Program-made: the position numbers and the translations under genes
Shown here: piece by piece, positions 22,981 to 31,471 of the stretch
Layout: every line of letters begins with the position of its first letter
Position numbering within the stretch: position 1 is the stretch's first letter
The notes under the pieces: model-generated
Seen by the model: the letters and a program-made list of their open reading frames with translations, nothing else
Database searches by the model: none
What the model was told of the DNA's origin: nothing
Assembly (NCBI GenBank): GCA_021325655.1
Contig: JAJPGT010000107.1
Span: 1 to 44,525, forward strand
Source of the DNA: Pseudomonadota bacterium
Lineage (GTDB): Bacteria > Chloroflexota > UBA6077 > JAJPGT01
DNA length: 44,525 nucleotides
Direction of reading: 5' to 3'

Positions 22981-24117
22981 TCAGCTCCTTTCGTTCCAGG
23001 CGAGTTCGAGCGCGCCGGTGTGGCGCGCGGCCCCGGCCGGGCGGACGGGCCGCGTTGCGGCTAGCAGCTCGCGCGCCGCCTGCACCACGGCATCGGGTGG
23101 CACCAGCGCCAGGCAGGCGTGATGGCCCAGGGGGCAGACGCTCTTGTAGCAGTACTTGCAGGGCACGTCGCAGTTGAGCACCCGGCTGGGTACCTGCCAG
23201 GGGGTGTGCTGCGGGTTGGTGAGCGCGTACAGGTCCACCACGGGGGTGCCGACCGCCGCGGCGACGTGGGCCGGGCCGCTGTTGTTGCAGATGAGTAGGG
23301 GCGCCAGCGCGATCAGCGCCGCAAGCTCCGCCAGGTCGCCTGGCTCGACGGGCGGCGGGCAGGGCGTCGCCATGGCGGCGCGGACTTGCTCTACCAGCGG
23401 CCGCTCGCTCGGGCCGCCGGCGAGCACCACCTGGTAGCCGTCGTCCAGCGCCAGCCGGCGCGCGACGGCGGCGAAGCGCTCCGGCGGGTAGCGCCGCGAC
23501 GGCGCGGAGGCGCCGGGGTGGAGCAGCACCCAGGGGCGTGCCAGGTCCACCCCGCGCTCGGCCAGCAGCGCCCGGGCGCGCGCCCGGGCGGCGTCCGGAA
23601 CCCGCAGCGAGAGCCGTTCATCCGTCGTCCGCGCCCCGATGCTCGCCACCAGGTCGAGCTGGCGTCGCACCTCGTGGCGGATGCCCTCCCGCGGCTCCGG
23701 GTCGGGCACCCAGTCGGTCAAGAGCTGGTACGGGTTCTCGTGGCAATGGGCCAGCCGCAGCGGGATGTCGGCCAGGGAGCACAGGAACGCCGCGGGCAGC
23801 GGGTTCTGGCTGTAGACGGTGAAGATCACCGCCGCGTCGAAGCGCCCGGCCCGGAGCTGCTCGATCATCTCGAAGTCCGGGGCGCTGCTGACGCGCGGCG
23901 CGGTCGCCTTCATCCAAGGGGCAGCGTAGACGATGGCGTCGTCGACTTCCGGGATGAGCCGGGCCGCGGCGGCGCCGGCCGGCGAGGTGAGCAGCGTAAT
24001 CCGCCGCCCGGGCGCGCTCTCCCGCAGCGCCCGCAGCGCCGGGATGGTCATCAGCACGTCCCCGAGCGCGTCCAGCCTAACGCAGAGCAGACTCCGCGCG
24101 GCGCTCCAGCGACTCAC
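22981..24117 (-). CDS. Family 9 (heptosyltransferase-like) glycosyltransferase
   Basis: The start is GTG 24117, nine bases after GGAGG and inside the last 41 nt of hldE. The 378-residue protein has the GT9 opening VRLDALGDVLMTIPALRALRES and the donor-site block GASAPSRRYPPERFAAVA, followed by LICNNSGPAHVAAAVGTPVVDLY. Unusually cysteine-rich sequence (CDVPCKYCYKSVCPLGHHAC) near the C-terminus may bind a metal. GT9 enzymes transfer heptose from ADP-heptose in LPS core synthesis; the heptose-making genes beside it make heptose transfer the best hypothesis here. Confidence 0.88.
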   Translation of the reverse strand: MSRWSAARSLLCVRLDALGDVLMTIPALRALRESAPGRRITLLTSPAGAAAARLIPEVDDAIVYAAPWMKATAPRVSSAPDFEMIEQLRAGRFDAAVIFTVYSQNPLPAAFLCSLADIPLRLAHCHENPYQLLTDWVPDPEPREGIRHEVRRQLDLVASIGARTTDERLSLRVPDAARARARALLAERGVDLARPWVLLHPGASAPSRRYPPERFAAVARRLALDDGYQVVLAGGPSERPLVEQVRAAMATPCPPPVEPGDLAELAALIALAPLLICNNSGPAHVAAAVGTPVVDLYALTNPQHTPWQVPSRVLNCDVPCKYCYKSVCPLGHHACLALVPPDAVVQAARELLAATRPVRPAGAARHTGALELAWNERS

Positions 24118-25606
24118 GGCGGTCGTCCTCCTGTTCTCGCTCGCGCAGTGCCCGGTCGTCGCCGGCCTGGCGGATCCGCTCGATGATCCCGCTCGTGGAG
24201 CGGTCTAGCAGGTAGGGCAGGATCTTCACGACTCCGCCCTGCGCCTCCACCAGGGGCGCTTCGGGCAGGGTCTCGCGGCGATAGTCGCCGCCCTTCACGA
24301 ACACGTCGGGCCGCAGCAGCCGGATCAGCCGCTCCGGGGTGTCCTCCTCGAACGGGATGATGTAGTCGACGCAGCTCAGCGCGCTCAGCACCTGCATCCG
24401 GTCTTCCAGCGGCAGGATCGGCCGCCGCGGCCCCTTGAGGCGGCGGACGCTGGTATCGGAGTTGACGGCCACGACGAGCACCTCGCCCAGCGTCTTCGCC
24501 TGGTTCAGATAAGTGATATGGCCACGGTGCAGCAGGTCGAAGCAGCCGTTGGTAAACACCACCCGCCGCCCCTGTGCCCGATGGAGCGCCAGCCGGGCGG
24601 CCAGCCGCTCAGCGTCTGCCACCACTTTCGCCTCGGCCACCAGCGACTCGCGCAGCTCGGCCGCGCTGCAGACCGCGGTGCCCTCCTTCGCCACCACGAC
24701 TCCAGCCGCGGCCGAGGCGAGCTCGGCGGCCGCGGGGGTGTGGGCGCCGGCCGCCAGAGCCAGGGTAAAGGCGGCGACGAACGTATCGCCGGCCCCGTTC
24801 ACCCGCGCGTTGGGGACCGCCCGGGCATAGGCGCGGTGGGCCGGCCGGCCACGCTCGAGGACGAGGACGCCGTCGGCGTCGAGCGTCACCGCGGCGATCT
24901 GGGCGCCGGTGAGATCCAGCAGCCGCTGTGCGTGCTCGGCGATCTGGCCGGCGCGGGGCTGCTCGGTTTTGGCCAGCCCGAGCAGCCCCGCTGCCTGGCT
25001 GTAGTTCGGCTTGACCGCGGTCGGCCCGAGCGCGCGGAAGGCACCGAGGTTCTTGGAGTCGACGACGAGCAGGCGCGGCGCGCACGCCTGGAGCGCCGCG
25101 ATCACCCGCGGCGTCAGCACTCCGTAGGCGTAGTCGGATACGATCACTGCGTCGTGGTGGGGGAACAGGCGGCGCAGCCGGCCGAGCAGCGCCTGCTCGG
25201 CTACGGCGTCAAGCGGCTCGGTGCTGCCCTGGTCAACGCGGAGCAGGATCTGGCCCGAGGCGACAACGCGCTGCTTGGCCAGGGTGCGCCGCCGAGCGTG
25301 GGCCAGCACACTGTCCTGGCCGAGGCCGGCCCGTTGGAGCGCCTGGCGCAGCAGCGCCCCTTCGGCGTCGTCGCCGATCACGCTCAGCAGGGTTACCTGG
25401 GCACCCAGGGCGCGGGCGTTCGCGGCGGTGTTCGCGGCGCCGCCCGGCGCCTCGCACCGGCTGCGCACGGTGACCACGGGAACCGGCGCCTCCGGGCAGA
25501 TGCGGTCGCTCGTCCCTTCCAGATAGCAGTCCAGGATCGCGTCGCCGAGCACCAGGAGGCGCAGCCTGGCGAACGCGTCGAGCAGAGTGGGCAGGCTGAG
25601 GCTCAT
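24077..25606 (-). CDS. hldE: Bifunctional heptose 7-P kinase / heptose 1-P adenylyltransferase
   Basis: ATG 25606 overlaps the gmhB stop as ATGA and has GGAGG upstream, giving 509 residues. Residues about 1-330 are a PfkB/ribokinase-type kinase with CEAPGGAANTAANARALGA and catalytic GAGDTF (271-276). Residues about 345-480 are a cytidylyltransferase-like domain with FTNGCFDLLHRGHITYL, VNSDTSVRRLKGP and STSGIIERI. Together these phosphorylate D-glycero-D-manno-heptose 7-phosphate and adenylylate the 1-phosphate to ADP-heptose. Domain order and length match HldE. The C-terminal 30 residues are a charged tail (RERE, DDRR) overlapping the next gene. Confidence 0.95.
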   Translation of the reverse strand: MSLSLPTLLDAFARLRLLVLGDAILDCYLEGTSDRICPEAPVPVVTVRSRCEAPGGAANTAANARALGAQVTLLSVIGDDAEGALLRQALQRAGLGQDSVLAHARRRTLAKQRVVASGQILLRVDQGSTEPLDAVAEQALLGRLRRLFPHHDAVIVSDYAYGVLTPRVIAALQACAPRLLVVDSKNLGAFRALGPTAVKPNYSQAAGLLGLAKTEQPRAGQIAEHAQRLLDLTGAQIAAVTLDADGVLVLERGRPAHRAYARAVPNARVNGAGDTFVAAFTLALAAGAHTPAAAELASAAAGVVVAKEGTAVCSAAELRESLVAEAKVVADAERLAARLALHRAQGRRVVFTNGCFDLLHRGHITYLNQAKTLGEVLVVAVNSDTSVRRLKGPRRPILPLEDRMQVLSALSCVDYIIPFEEDTPERLIRLLRPDVFVKGGDYRRETLPEAPLVEAQGGVVKILPYLLDRSTSGIIERIRQAGDDRALREREQEDDRRESLERRAESALR

Positions 25607-26229
25607 CCCCGTCCTCCACGGGTGGGGAGGTCCTGAGAGGCGTTGCCCCACGGGCTCGTGCGCGCCGCGGCGTCGAGGTGCAGGATGAGCCGGGCCGCCT
25701 CTGCCAGGTCGCGGGCGCGTGCGTCGGGGACGCGGCGCGGGGTAAGCTCCCACTCCGTCTCGTGGCCGTTGTCGAGCAGGATCGCCCGGCAGCCGGCGCG
25801 GTGCCCGGCCTCCACGTCATGCAGAATGTCGCCCACCAGCCAGGAGCGCGCCAGGTCCAGCCCCAGCGCCTGGGCGGCGCGGACGATCAGCCCCGGAGCC
25901 GGCTTGCGGCAGATGCAGGCGCGGGCGTAGCGGGGAACGCGACCCTGGGGGTGATGCGGGCAGTAGTAGAAGCCGGCGAGCGGGATGCCGGCTCCGGCCA
26001 ACAGCTCCCGTAGGCGACGCGCCACCCGGCGCAGCGCTCGTTCGGAAAAGTAGCCGCGCGCCACCCCGGACTGATTGGAGACGACGACCAGCCGGTAGCC
26101 GGCCGCGTGCAGGAGCTGCAGCCCCTCCACCGCGCCCGGCGCCAGCCGGATACGGGCCGGGTCTACGTTGTAGGGCACATCCTCCACGAGGGTGCCGTCT
26201 TTGTCCAGGAACACCGCTGGTCGCGCCAT
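25603..26229 (-). CDS. gmhB: D-glycero-D-manno-heptose 1,7-bisphosphate 7-phosphatase
   Basis: ATG 26229 lies 3 nt after the SDR stop. The 208-residue HAD phosphatase has FLDKDGTLVED (catalytic D9 and D11), VVSNQSGVARG, CRKPAPG and WLVGDILHDVEAG. The zinc loop characteristic of GmhB is present as CPHHPQG followed by ACIC. It removes the 7-phosphate between the kinase and adenylyltransferase steps of HldE. The C-terminal 30 residues are less conserved. Confidence 0.93.
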   Translation of the reverse strand: MARPAVFLDKDGTLVEDVPYNVDPARIRLAPGAVEGLQLLHAAGYRLVVVSNQSGVARGYFSERALRRVARRLRELLAGAGIPLAGFYYCPHHPQGRVPRYARACICRKPAPGLIVRAAQALGLDLARSWLVGDILHDVEAGHRAGCRAILLDNGHETEWELTPRRVPDARARDLAEAARLILHLDAAARTSPWGNASQDLPTRGGRG

Positions 26230-26232
26230 GGT

Positions 26233-26973
26233 CTACGGCCAGGAGGTCTCGCGCATCGGCAGCACCAGCACCTCCGGAATGACGCTCTCCGCGGGCAGGC
26301 TCAGCACGAAGCGGATGGTTTCGGCGACGGTGCGCGGGTCCTGCAAGACGCCGGGGTCGGTGTCCGGGAAACGCTCCAGGATGAACGGTGTGCGCATCCC
26401 GCCGCTCACCACCGCGGTCACCTTGATCCCGAAGGGCCGCCCCTCCACGTGTAGTGCGTGGCTCAGCCCGAGCAGCCCCCACTTGCTGGCGTGATACGCG
26501 CTGGCGTTCGCCCAGGCGCGCTTGCCAGCGGTGGAGATGATATTGACGATGTGGCCACCGCCCTGGCGGCGCAGCAGCGGGAAGACCGCCCTGGACAGCA
26601 CGAACGGGGCGCGCAAATTCACCCGCAGGATGCAGTCCCAGTCAGCGATCGAGAGCTCCTCGACGGGCACCGTCCGATCGATGCCGGCGTTGTTGACCAG
26701 CACGTCGAGCCGGCCGTACGCGTCGAGCGCCCGCCGCAGCCCCGCCTCGACCTGCTGCTCGTCACCGACGTCGAGCGGCAGCGCCAGCGCCTGCCCGCCC
26801 GTCTCGACGATCGAGTGTGCGACCTGCTCGGCGCCCTCGGCGCGGATATCGGCGACGACGACGATGGCGCCGGCCTCGGCCAGCGTCCGGCTCGTCGCCT
26901 CGCCCAGCCCCTGGCCGCCGCCCGTGACCAGAACCACCCTGTTGCGGAGCGTCCGTGCCTCGCCTGCCGCCAT
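26233..26973 (-). CDS. Short-chain dehydrogenase/reductase (classical SDR)
   Basis: ATG 26973 is one base after the stop of the fusion gene. The 246-residue protein has VTGGGQGLGEA (cofactor loop), NNAGID, the catalytic serine in ISTAGKRAW, and YHASK. VVADI after strand 2 suggests NAD rather than NADP preference. It is a classical SDR, not the extended HldD-type epimerase that normally converts ADP-heptose. Its place inside the heptose operon suggests it oxidises or reduces a sugar intermediate; unrelated activity cannot be excluded. Confidence 0.9.
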   Translation of the reverse strand: MAAGEARTLRNRVVLVTGGGQGLGEATSRTLAEAGAIVVVADIRAEGAEQVAHSIVETGGQALALPLDVGDEQQVEAGLRRALDAYGRLDVLVNNAGIDRTVPVEELSIADWDCILRVNLRAPFVLSRAVFPLLRRQGGGHIVNIISTAGKRAWANASAYHASKWGLLGLSHALHVEGRPFGIKVTAVVSGGMRTPFILERFPDTDPGVLQDPRTVAETIRFVLSLPAESVIPEVLVLPMRETSWP

Positions 26974-26974
26974 C

Positions 26975-28978
26975 TCAGCGCCTCACTCGCTGCGCTCGGG
27001 CTTCGCTGGCGACGGTACGGTGCTCGCGATCGGCCGAGGGGCTGGCGGGGTCCCCACGCGACTGGTCGCGTGGGGTGCCGCTGGCGGCGTAGCGGGGCCA
27101 CCCCCACACCGCTCGGAGCTCGCGCACCCGGGGCTGGGCCGCGTTGGCGGCGAGCTGCTCCTCGACCAGCTCGCACAGCAGGTGGATCGCGACGATCTGC
27201 ACTTCCTGGATGTGCTGGGTGTCGCTGGAAGGCACGAGCACGCAGACATCGGCCAACTGGCGCAGGTCACCGCCGTCGCCGCCAACCAGGGCGATACAGC
27301 GGAGGCCCCGTGCTCGCGCCGCCTCGAAGGCATGCACCACGTTGCGCGAGCGGCCGCTGGTGCTGATGCCGACCAGCACGTCGCCCGGGCGGCCGAACGC
27401 CTCCACCTGGCGGGCGAAGACGTGCTCGAAGCTGTCGTCGTTGGCCCAGGCGGTGAGCACAGCGGTGTCCGCGGTGAGCGCCAGCGCCGGCAGGCCCGGC
27501 CGGTTCGGCAGCTTGAAGCGGCCGATGAACTCGGCGGCGAAGTGCTGCGCCTCCGCCGCGCTGCCACCGTTGCCGCAGATCAGCAGCGTTCCCCCCTGGG
27601 CGAAGCAGTCGCTGGCGACCGTGGCCGCCTCCAGCAGCGTCGCGCGCAGGCAGCGCCGGGATTCCTGAAGCGTCTGCACCACCGCCTCGAAGCCGCGGTC
27701 GACGATGGCGAGCTGTGCCGCGTCCTGCTGCCGCTCGGGCTCGTACTCCACCAGCACGTTCTCGTACAGCGCGGCGACCGCGCTGGCGACGCGCTGCCAG
27801 GTGAAGAGCGCGTTGGCGCGCTCGATCGCCTGTCGACGCAGGACGGCCAGCAGCTTGGGGTTGCGGTACAGGTGGGCGAGCCGCTCCGCCAGCGCGTCCG
27901 GATCGTTCGGCGGAACGAGGTAGCCGGTCTCGCCGTCGCGGACGGTGAACTTGATTCCGCCGACATTGGAGCCGACCACCGGCGTCCCGCAGGCCATCGC
28001 TTCCACCGGGGTGATCCCGAACGGCTCGTACCAGGGCACGGTGACGAACATGTCGGCGGCGCTGTAGTAGTACTTCAGCGCCTCGCGCCCCCGTCGCCCG
28101 ACGAACGTGACCTGCGCCTCCACCCCTTCGGCGCGGGCGATCGCCTGGAGCCGGCCGATCTCCGGGGTGATGGCCGGATCCGGCTCGTCCGACTCGCCGC
28201 CAACAACCAGCAGCCGGGCGGAGACGTGGTGCTGATCGCGCAAGCGGGCGAAGGCGCGGATCGCGGTGTCCACCCCTTTGCGCGGGACCATGCGGCCGAG
28301 CTGGAGCACGATCCGCTCGTCCGGGTCCAGCCCGAGCGCGGCGCGAGCAAGCGGCTTGCTGATCGGCCAGAGCTCGGTCGGATCGAAGCCACAGGGGATA
28401 ATCGTGATCCGGGCCGGGTCGGCGTTGTACAGGCGGATCAGGTCTTCCTCGTCCTGCGGACACTCGGCGATGATGTGGTCCGCCTCGGCGACGATGCGAT
28501 CTTCGATGGCGAACCGCTCATCCGGGAACTGGTCCGCCGCGCCCTGATACTGGCGGCGCACCCGGCCGAGCGCATGGAAGGTGATGACGAACGGAATCCC
28601 GAGCGCCCGCTTGAGCTCCGCCGCGACCAGGCCAGACATCCAGAAGTTGGCGTGGATCAGGTCGTAGCTGGCCACCTCGCGCTTGCAGTGGCGGAGCATG
28701 AACTGGGTGAACCGCTCCATGTAGGGGAGCAGGTCCTCCTTGCGGACGCGGGTTGGTGGCCCGGCCGGCACGTGGATGATCCGCACCCCGCTGACCCACT
28801 CCGCAATGGTCGGCAACCGATCGCTGTCGCGCCGGGTGAAGACGTCCACCTGGTAGCCCAGCGCCGCCAGGTGGCGGGCGAGCTGGCCGGCGTAGACGTT
28901 CTGGCCACCGCTGTCCACCCCGCCGGGCATCACCAGCGGCGAGGCGTGCTCGCTGATCAGCGCAATCCTGCGGCTCAT
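26975..28978 (-). CDS. GT4 glycosyltransferase fused to sedoheptulose-7-phosphate isomerase (GmhA)
   Basis: ATG 28978 overlaps the upstream GT stop as ATGA; the product has 667 residues. Residues 1-410 are a GT-B, family 4 transferase like sucrose-phosphate synthase or MshA: GGVDSGGQNVYAGQLA (19-34), R229/K234 in LGRMVPRKG, and the EX7E motif EPFGITPVE (318-326). Residues about 425-612 are a SIS-fold GmhA isomerase: CGNGGSAAEAQHFAAEF (468-484), WANDDSFEHVFARQ, STSGRSRN (539-546) and DTQHIQEVQ. A low-complexity 50-residue tail follows. GmhA makes D-glycero-D-manno-heptose 7-phosphate, so the isomerase half feeds HldE and GmhB. Both halves keep their catalytic motifs. Confidence 0.92.
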   Translation of the reverse strand: MSRRIALISEHASPLVMPGGVDSGGQNVYAGQLARHLAALGYQVDVFTRRDSDRLPTIAEWVSGVRIIHVPAGPPTRVRKEDLLPYMERFTQFMLRHCKREVASYDLIHANFWMSGLVAAELKRALGIPFVITFHALGRVRRQYQGAADQFPDERFAIEDRIVAEADHIIAECPQDEEDLIRLYNADPARITIIPCGFDPTELWPISKPLARAALGLDPDERIVLQLGRMVPRKGVDTAIRAFARLRDQHHVSARLLVVGGESDEPDPAITPEIGRLQAIARAEGVEAQVTFVGRRGREALKYYYSAADMFVTVPWYEPFGITPVEAMACGTPVVGSNVGGIKFTVRDGETGYLVPPNDPDALAERLAHLYRNPKLLAVLRRQAIERANALFTWQRVASAVAALYENVLVEYEPERQQDAAQLAIVDRGFEAVVQTLQESRRCLRATLLEAATVASDCFAQGGTLLICGNGGSAAEAQHFAAEFIGRFKLPNRPGLPALALTADTAVLTAWANDDSFEHVFARQVEAFGRPGDVLVGISTSGRSRNVVHAFEAARARGLRCIALVGGDGGDLRQLADVCVLVPSSDTQHIQEVQIVAIHLLCELVEEQLAANAAQPRVRELRAVWGWPRYAASGTPRDQSRGDPASPSADREHRTVASEARAQRVRR

Positions 28979-29979
28979 GTGACCCCCTCTCGGCCCGCGC
29001 TGACGAGCTCGCCGCGTGGAGCAGCGATGCCGGTAACCGTGGCGAAGGCGTCGTTCCAGTCACGGACGAAGCGGGCGATGGCGAACCGCTCCAGCGCCCG
29101 CCGTCGCGCCCCTTCGCCCAGCCGCCGGGCCTCGGCCGGGTCGGCCAGCAGCTCCTGCATCCGTGGGATGAGCCGCTCGACGTCAGTATCGACATAGCCG
29201 GAGACGCCGTTCTCGATCACCGTCGCCATCTCGGTCGTCGCCAGCCCGACGATCGGCATCCCGAGCAGCATCGCCTCGCACACCGCCAGCCCCAGGCTGG
29301 TGTAGCGGATGGGGTTGAAGAAGAAACGGTAGTGGACCTCGAAAGCGGCCAGGCGGTCCGGCGGCACCTCGCCGAGCCCACCGAGCGCCTCGGAGCCCAT
29401 CCCTACCAGATCCAGCGGCACCCGCTGGCGGACATACTCGAACACGTCCAGGCCCAGCCGCCGGCCGCGCGACCTCAGGTTGTTGATGACCACCAGGCCG
29501 CGGTCCAGATCGCCCTGATAGCGCGCGCCCGCTGGGACCACCACGCCGTGCTCGATGACCCGCGTCGGGGTGCGGCCGTTGTCCCACATGAGCGCGTTGA
29601 ACGGGGTGACATGGACCAGCAGGACGTCGGGATCGTCGACGGGGTGGCGCGTGTCCGTGGGATGCTCGCGCGGCGGATCGTGCTCCAGGTAGATACGGGG
29701 AAGCCGGCGCTGCTGCTCCGACAGCAGCTCGTACTGGTCCTGCTCGTAGTGGACGCGCGCCTGAAACAGGATGCAGTCGAAGGGCCGCCGCCGGACCTCA
29801 GCGGCCGGCACTTCGTATACGTTGTCTGGCCAGGGGAAGCTGCCGGCCCGGCCGCCGTAACCGGGCGGCCGGCCGGGCTTAACGGGGAGGTACAGCTCGT
29901 GGGGCACGTGCGACAGGGAGTACAGGTAGCTCCCGTGGACGTGCCAGGTGAAGACTCGCAATGGGCGGCGAGCTGCCAA
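28975..29979 (-). CDS. GT-B glycosyltransferase, first gene of the heptose operon
   Basis: No ATG fits. TTG 29979, eight bases after GGAGGGG, is the best start (334 residues); TTG 29961 is possible and the open frame continues to 30081. The N-terminal motif FTWHVHGSYLYSLSHVPHEL opens the acceptor domain. The C-terminal domain has a GT4-like donor site (YTSLGLAVCEAMLLGMPIVGLATTEM, then GVSGYVD). It is predicted cytosolic. The adjacent, overlapping gene encodes the GT4-GmhA fusion, so the two transferases probably act in sequence on one glycan. Confidence 0.8.
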   Translation of the reverse strand: MAARRPLRVFTWHVHGSYLYSLSHVPHELYLPVKPGRPPGYGGRAGSFPWPDNVYEVPAAEVRRRPFDCILFQARVHYEQDQYELLSEQQRRLPRIYLEHDPPREHPTDTRHPVDDPDVLLVHVTPFNALMWDNGRTPTRVIEHGVVVPAGARYQGDLDRGLVVINNLRSRGRRLGLDVFEYVRQRVPLDLVGMGSEALGGLGEVPPDRLAAFEVHYRFFFNPIRYTSLGLAVCEAMLLGMPIVGLATTEMATVIENGVSGYVDTDVERLIPRMQELLADPAEARRLGEGARRRALERFAIARFVRDWNDAFATVTGIAAPRGELVSAGREGVT

Positions 29980-30010
29980 TGAGACTTCCCCTCCTGCACC
30001 GGCATTCGGC

Positions 30011-30039
30011 CGGGTGCGCCCGTCCCCCGGGCGCACCCG
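30011..30039 (-). terminator. 12-bp hairpin separating regulator and heptose operon
   Basis: CGGGTGCGCCCG (30011-30022) and CGGGCGCACCCG (30028-30039) pair perfectly across tcccc. On the minus strand it lies 100 nt after the regulator stop and 32 nt before the operon's first start codon. It may terminate the regulator transcript or form an operon leader structure. No T-run. Confidence 0.5.
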
Positions 30040-30138
30040 AGGCGTCGCGCCCGTCCCGCACGCCGGGTTGGGCCGACACACCAGCGGCCGACTGGAGCTC
30101 CGCGCAGGGCACCGTTGACCTGTCGCGGGCCTCTCCCT

Positions 30139-31416
30139 CTATGCTGACCGATGGACGGGAGCGAATGCTTCGGGCGTTTGCCCAACGATTGCTGGCCGGG
30201 CGCCCCCAATGCTTGGGCAATTGCCCAGGCTCCCCGCCTGGCTGGGGAGCACGCGGAGGAGCAGCGCGAGGCGGATCTGCACTGCGTCGTCGAAGCGACG
30301 CGGGTCCAGGCCAGTGAGCGAGGCGATCTTGTCGAGCCGGTAGCTGAGCGTGTTGCGGTGGATCGAGAGACGATTGGCGGCGGCGGTGGCGGAGCAGTTC
30401 TCCTCGAAGAACAGTGCCAGCGTTTCGAGCAGCTCGAGCTCCTGGTCCAGCGGGCTGAGCAGCCGCCGCGCCAGGTCGATCTTGGTCTGCTCGTCGGAGA
30501 TACCCACGAACGCGGCGATGCCAAGCGAGTCCAGGCAGTACACCTGGTTCAGGCCATGGAAGCGCCGGCCGAGCGACAGCGCCGCCCGCGCGTCCTGATA
30601 GGAGCGGGCGAGCTGCTGAATCCCCGGGTGGTAGCGCCCAATCCCGATGCTGATCGCGCTCTTGGTGTCCCGGCGCAGGCGGGCCAGCAGCGCCAGGCCG
30701 GCGCGCTTCAGCGCCGCCAGGTCCGCCCACGACGGGTCCCGCTCGTCGCTCCCGCCCGAGGTCCAGGCGGCCAGGTCCTGCGTGCTGCTCGCCTTCAGCA
30801 CCGCCACCTCGCCTTCTCCCAGATAGGCGCAGATGGTGTCGTCGGGCAGGTGGAAGAAGCTGACGATGCTGTTGATCACGCAGCGGGCGCGGAGCACACT
30901 GGGGCGGATCAGCGAGTCGGCGCCACGTAACAGCGGCTCCTCCGCCTCGGACAGAATGAAGTCGGCGGCATCGATCAAGATGACGGAGCGGGGCCGGGTC
31001 AGGTCCATCCCCAGGATCTGCCCTTCGCGGACGATGTCCGCCTCGTCCCGCACTGGCCCGCGGAGCAGGTCGAAGATGAACTTGTTCTTCAGCTCGTGCG
31101 GGTTGGGGAGCCGGTCGACGACCGCGAGCTGGGTAATGGTGAGCTCGACGATCACCCTGGCCAGCCGGGGCGCGATCACCTCATCCGCCGCCGACGGGCC
31201 GACGGCGACCTCGGCGTCCTGCCCGCCCAGCTTCACCGGGACGCGCACCGCGTCGCACGGCACCTCGTCACCTCGCGCCGGGGGTGCCTGGCTCGCGCCG
31301 CTCGCAGCGAACGCGATCACGTTGCCCCGCCCATCCAGCACCCAGATCGGGGCGCAGAGCAGGTCAGACGCCCGCCGCGCAACCGCGCCAGCTACCTGCT
31401 CCAACCGCTCGATCAC
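30139..31416 (-). CDS. PucR/CdaR-family transcriptional regulator
   Basis: The 425-residue protein has an N-terminal sensory region (1-130, starting MIERLEQVAGAVARR), a central GGDEF-like fold with SIGIGRYHPGIQQLARSYQDARAALSLG, and the C-terminal PucR HTH: FFEENCSATAAANRLSIHRNTLSYRLDKI, then TGLDPRRFDDAVQIRLALLL. Relatives (CdaR, PucR) activate sugar-acid or purine catabolic genes in response to small molecules. The last 30 residues are not conserved. It lies directly upstream of the heptose operon on the same strand, so it is a candidate regulator of that operon, though this is inferred from position only. Confidence 0.85.
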   Translation of the reverse strand: MIERLEQVAGAVARRASDLLCAPIWVLDGRGNVIAFAASGASQAPPARGDEVPCDAVRVPVKLGGQDAEVAVGPSAADEVIAPRLARVIVELTITQLAVVDRLPNPHELKNKFIFDLLRGPVRDEADIVREGQILGMDLTRPRSVILIDAADFILSEAEEPLLRGADSLIRPSVLRARCVINSIVSFFHLPDDTICAYLGEGEVAVLKASSTQDLAAWTSGGSDERDPSWADLAALKRAGLALLARLRRDTKSAISIGIGRYHPGIQQLARSYQDARAALSLGRRFHGLNQVYCLDSLGIAAFVGISDEQTKIDLARRLLSPLDQELELLETLALFFEENCSATAAANRLSIHRNTLSYRLDKIASLTGLDPRRFDDAVQIRLALLLRVLPSQAGSLGNCPSIGGARPAIVGQTPEAFAPVHRSA

Positions 31417-31471
31417 CGCTGCTGCCTCACGTCCACAGGACGATCAGCCCGCCGTGCGGGCGGCCGTCGCG

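Noticed and set aside
20965..23064. 699-codon plus-strand open frame
   Set aside because: It is antisense to the carbamoyltransferase and GT2 genes and has Arg/Gly/His-rich low-complexity sequence without motifs.
26522..29197. 891-codon plus-strand open frame
   Set aside because: It is antisense to the SDR, the GT4-GmhA fusion and part of the upstream GT gene, all with clear motifs. It has no domain and exists because of codon bias at high GC.
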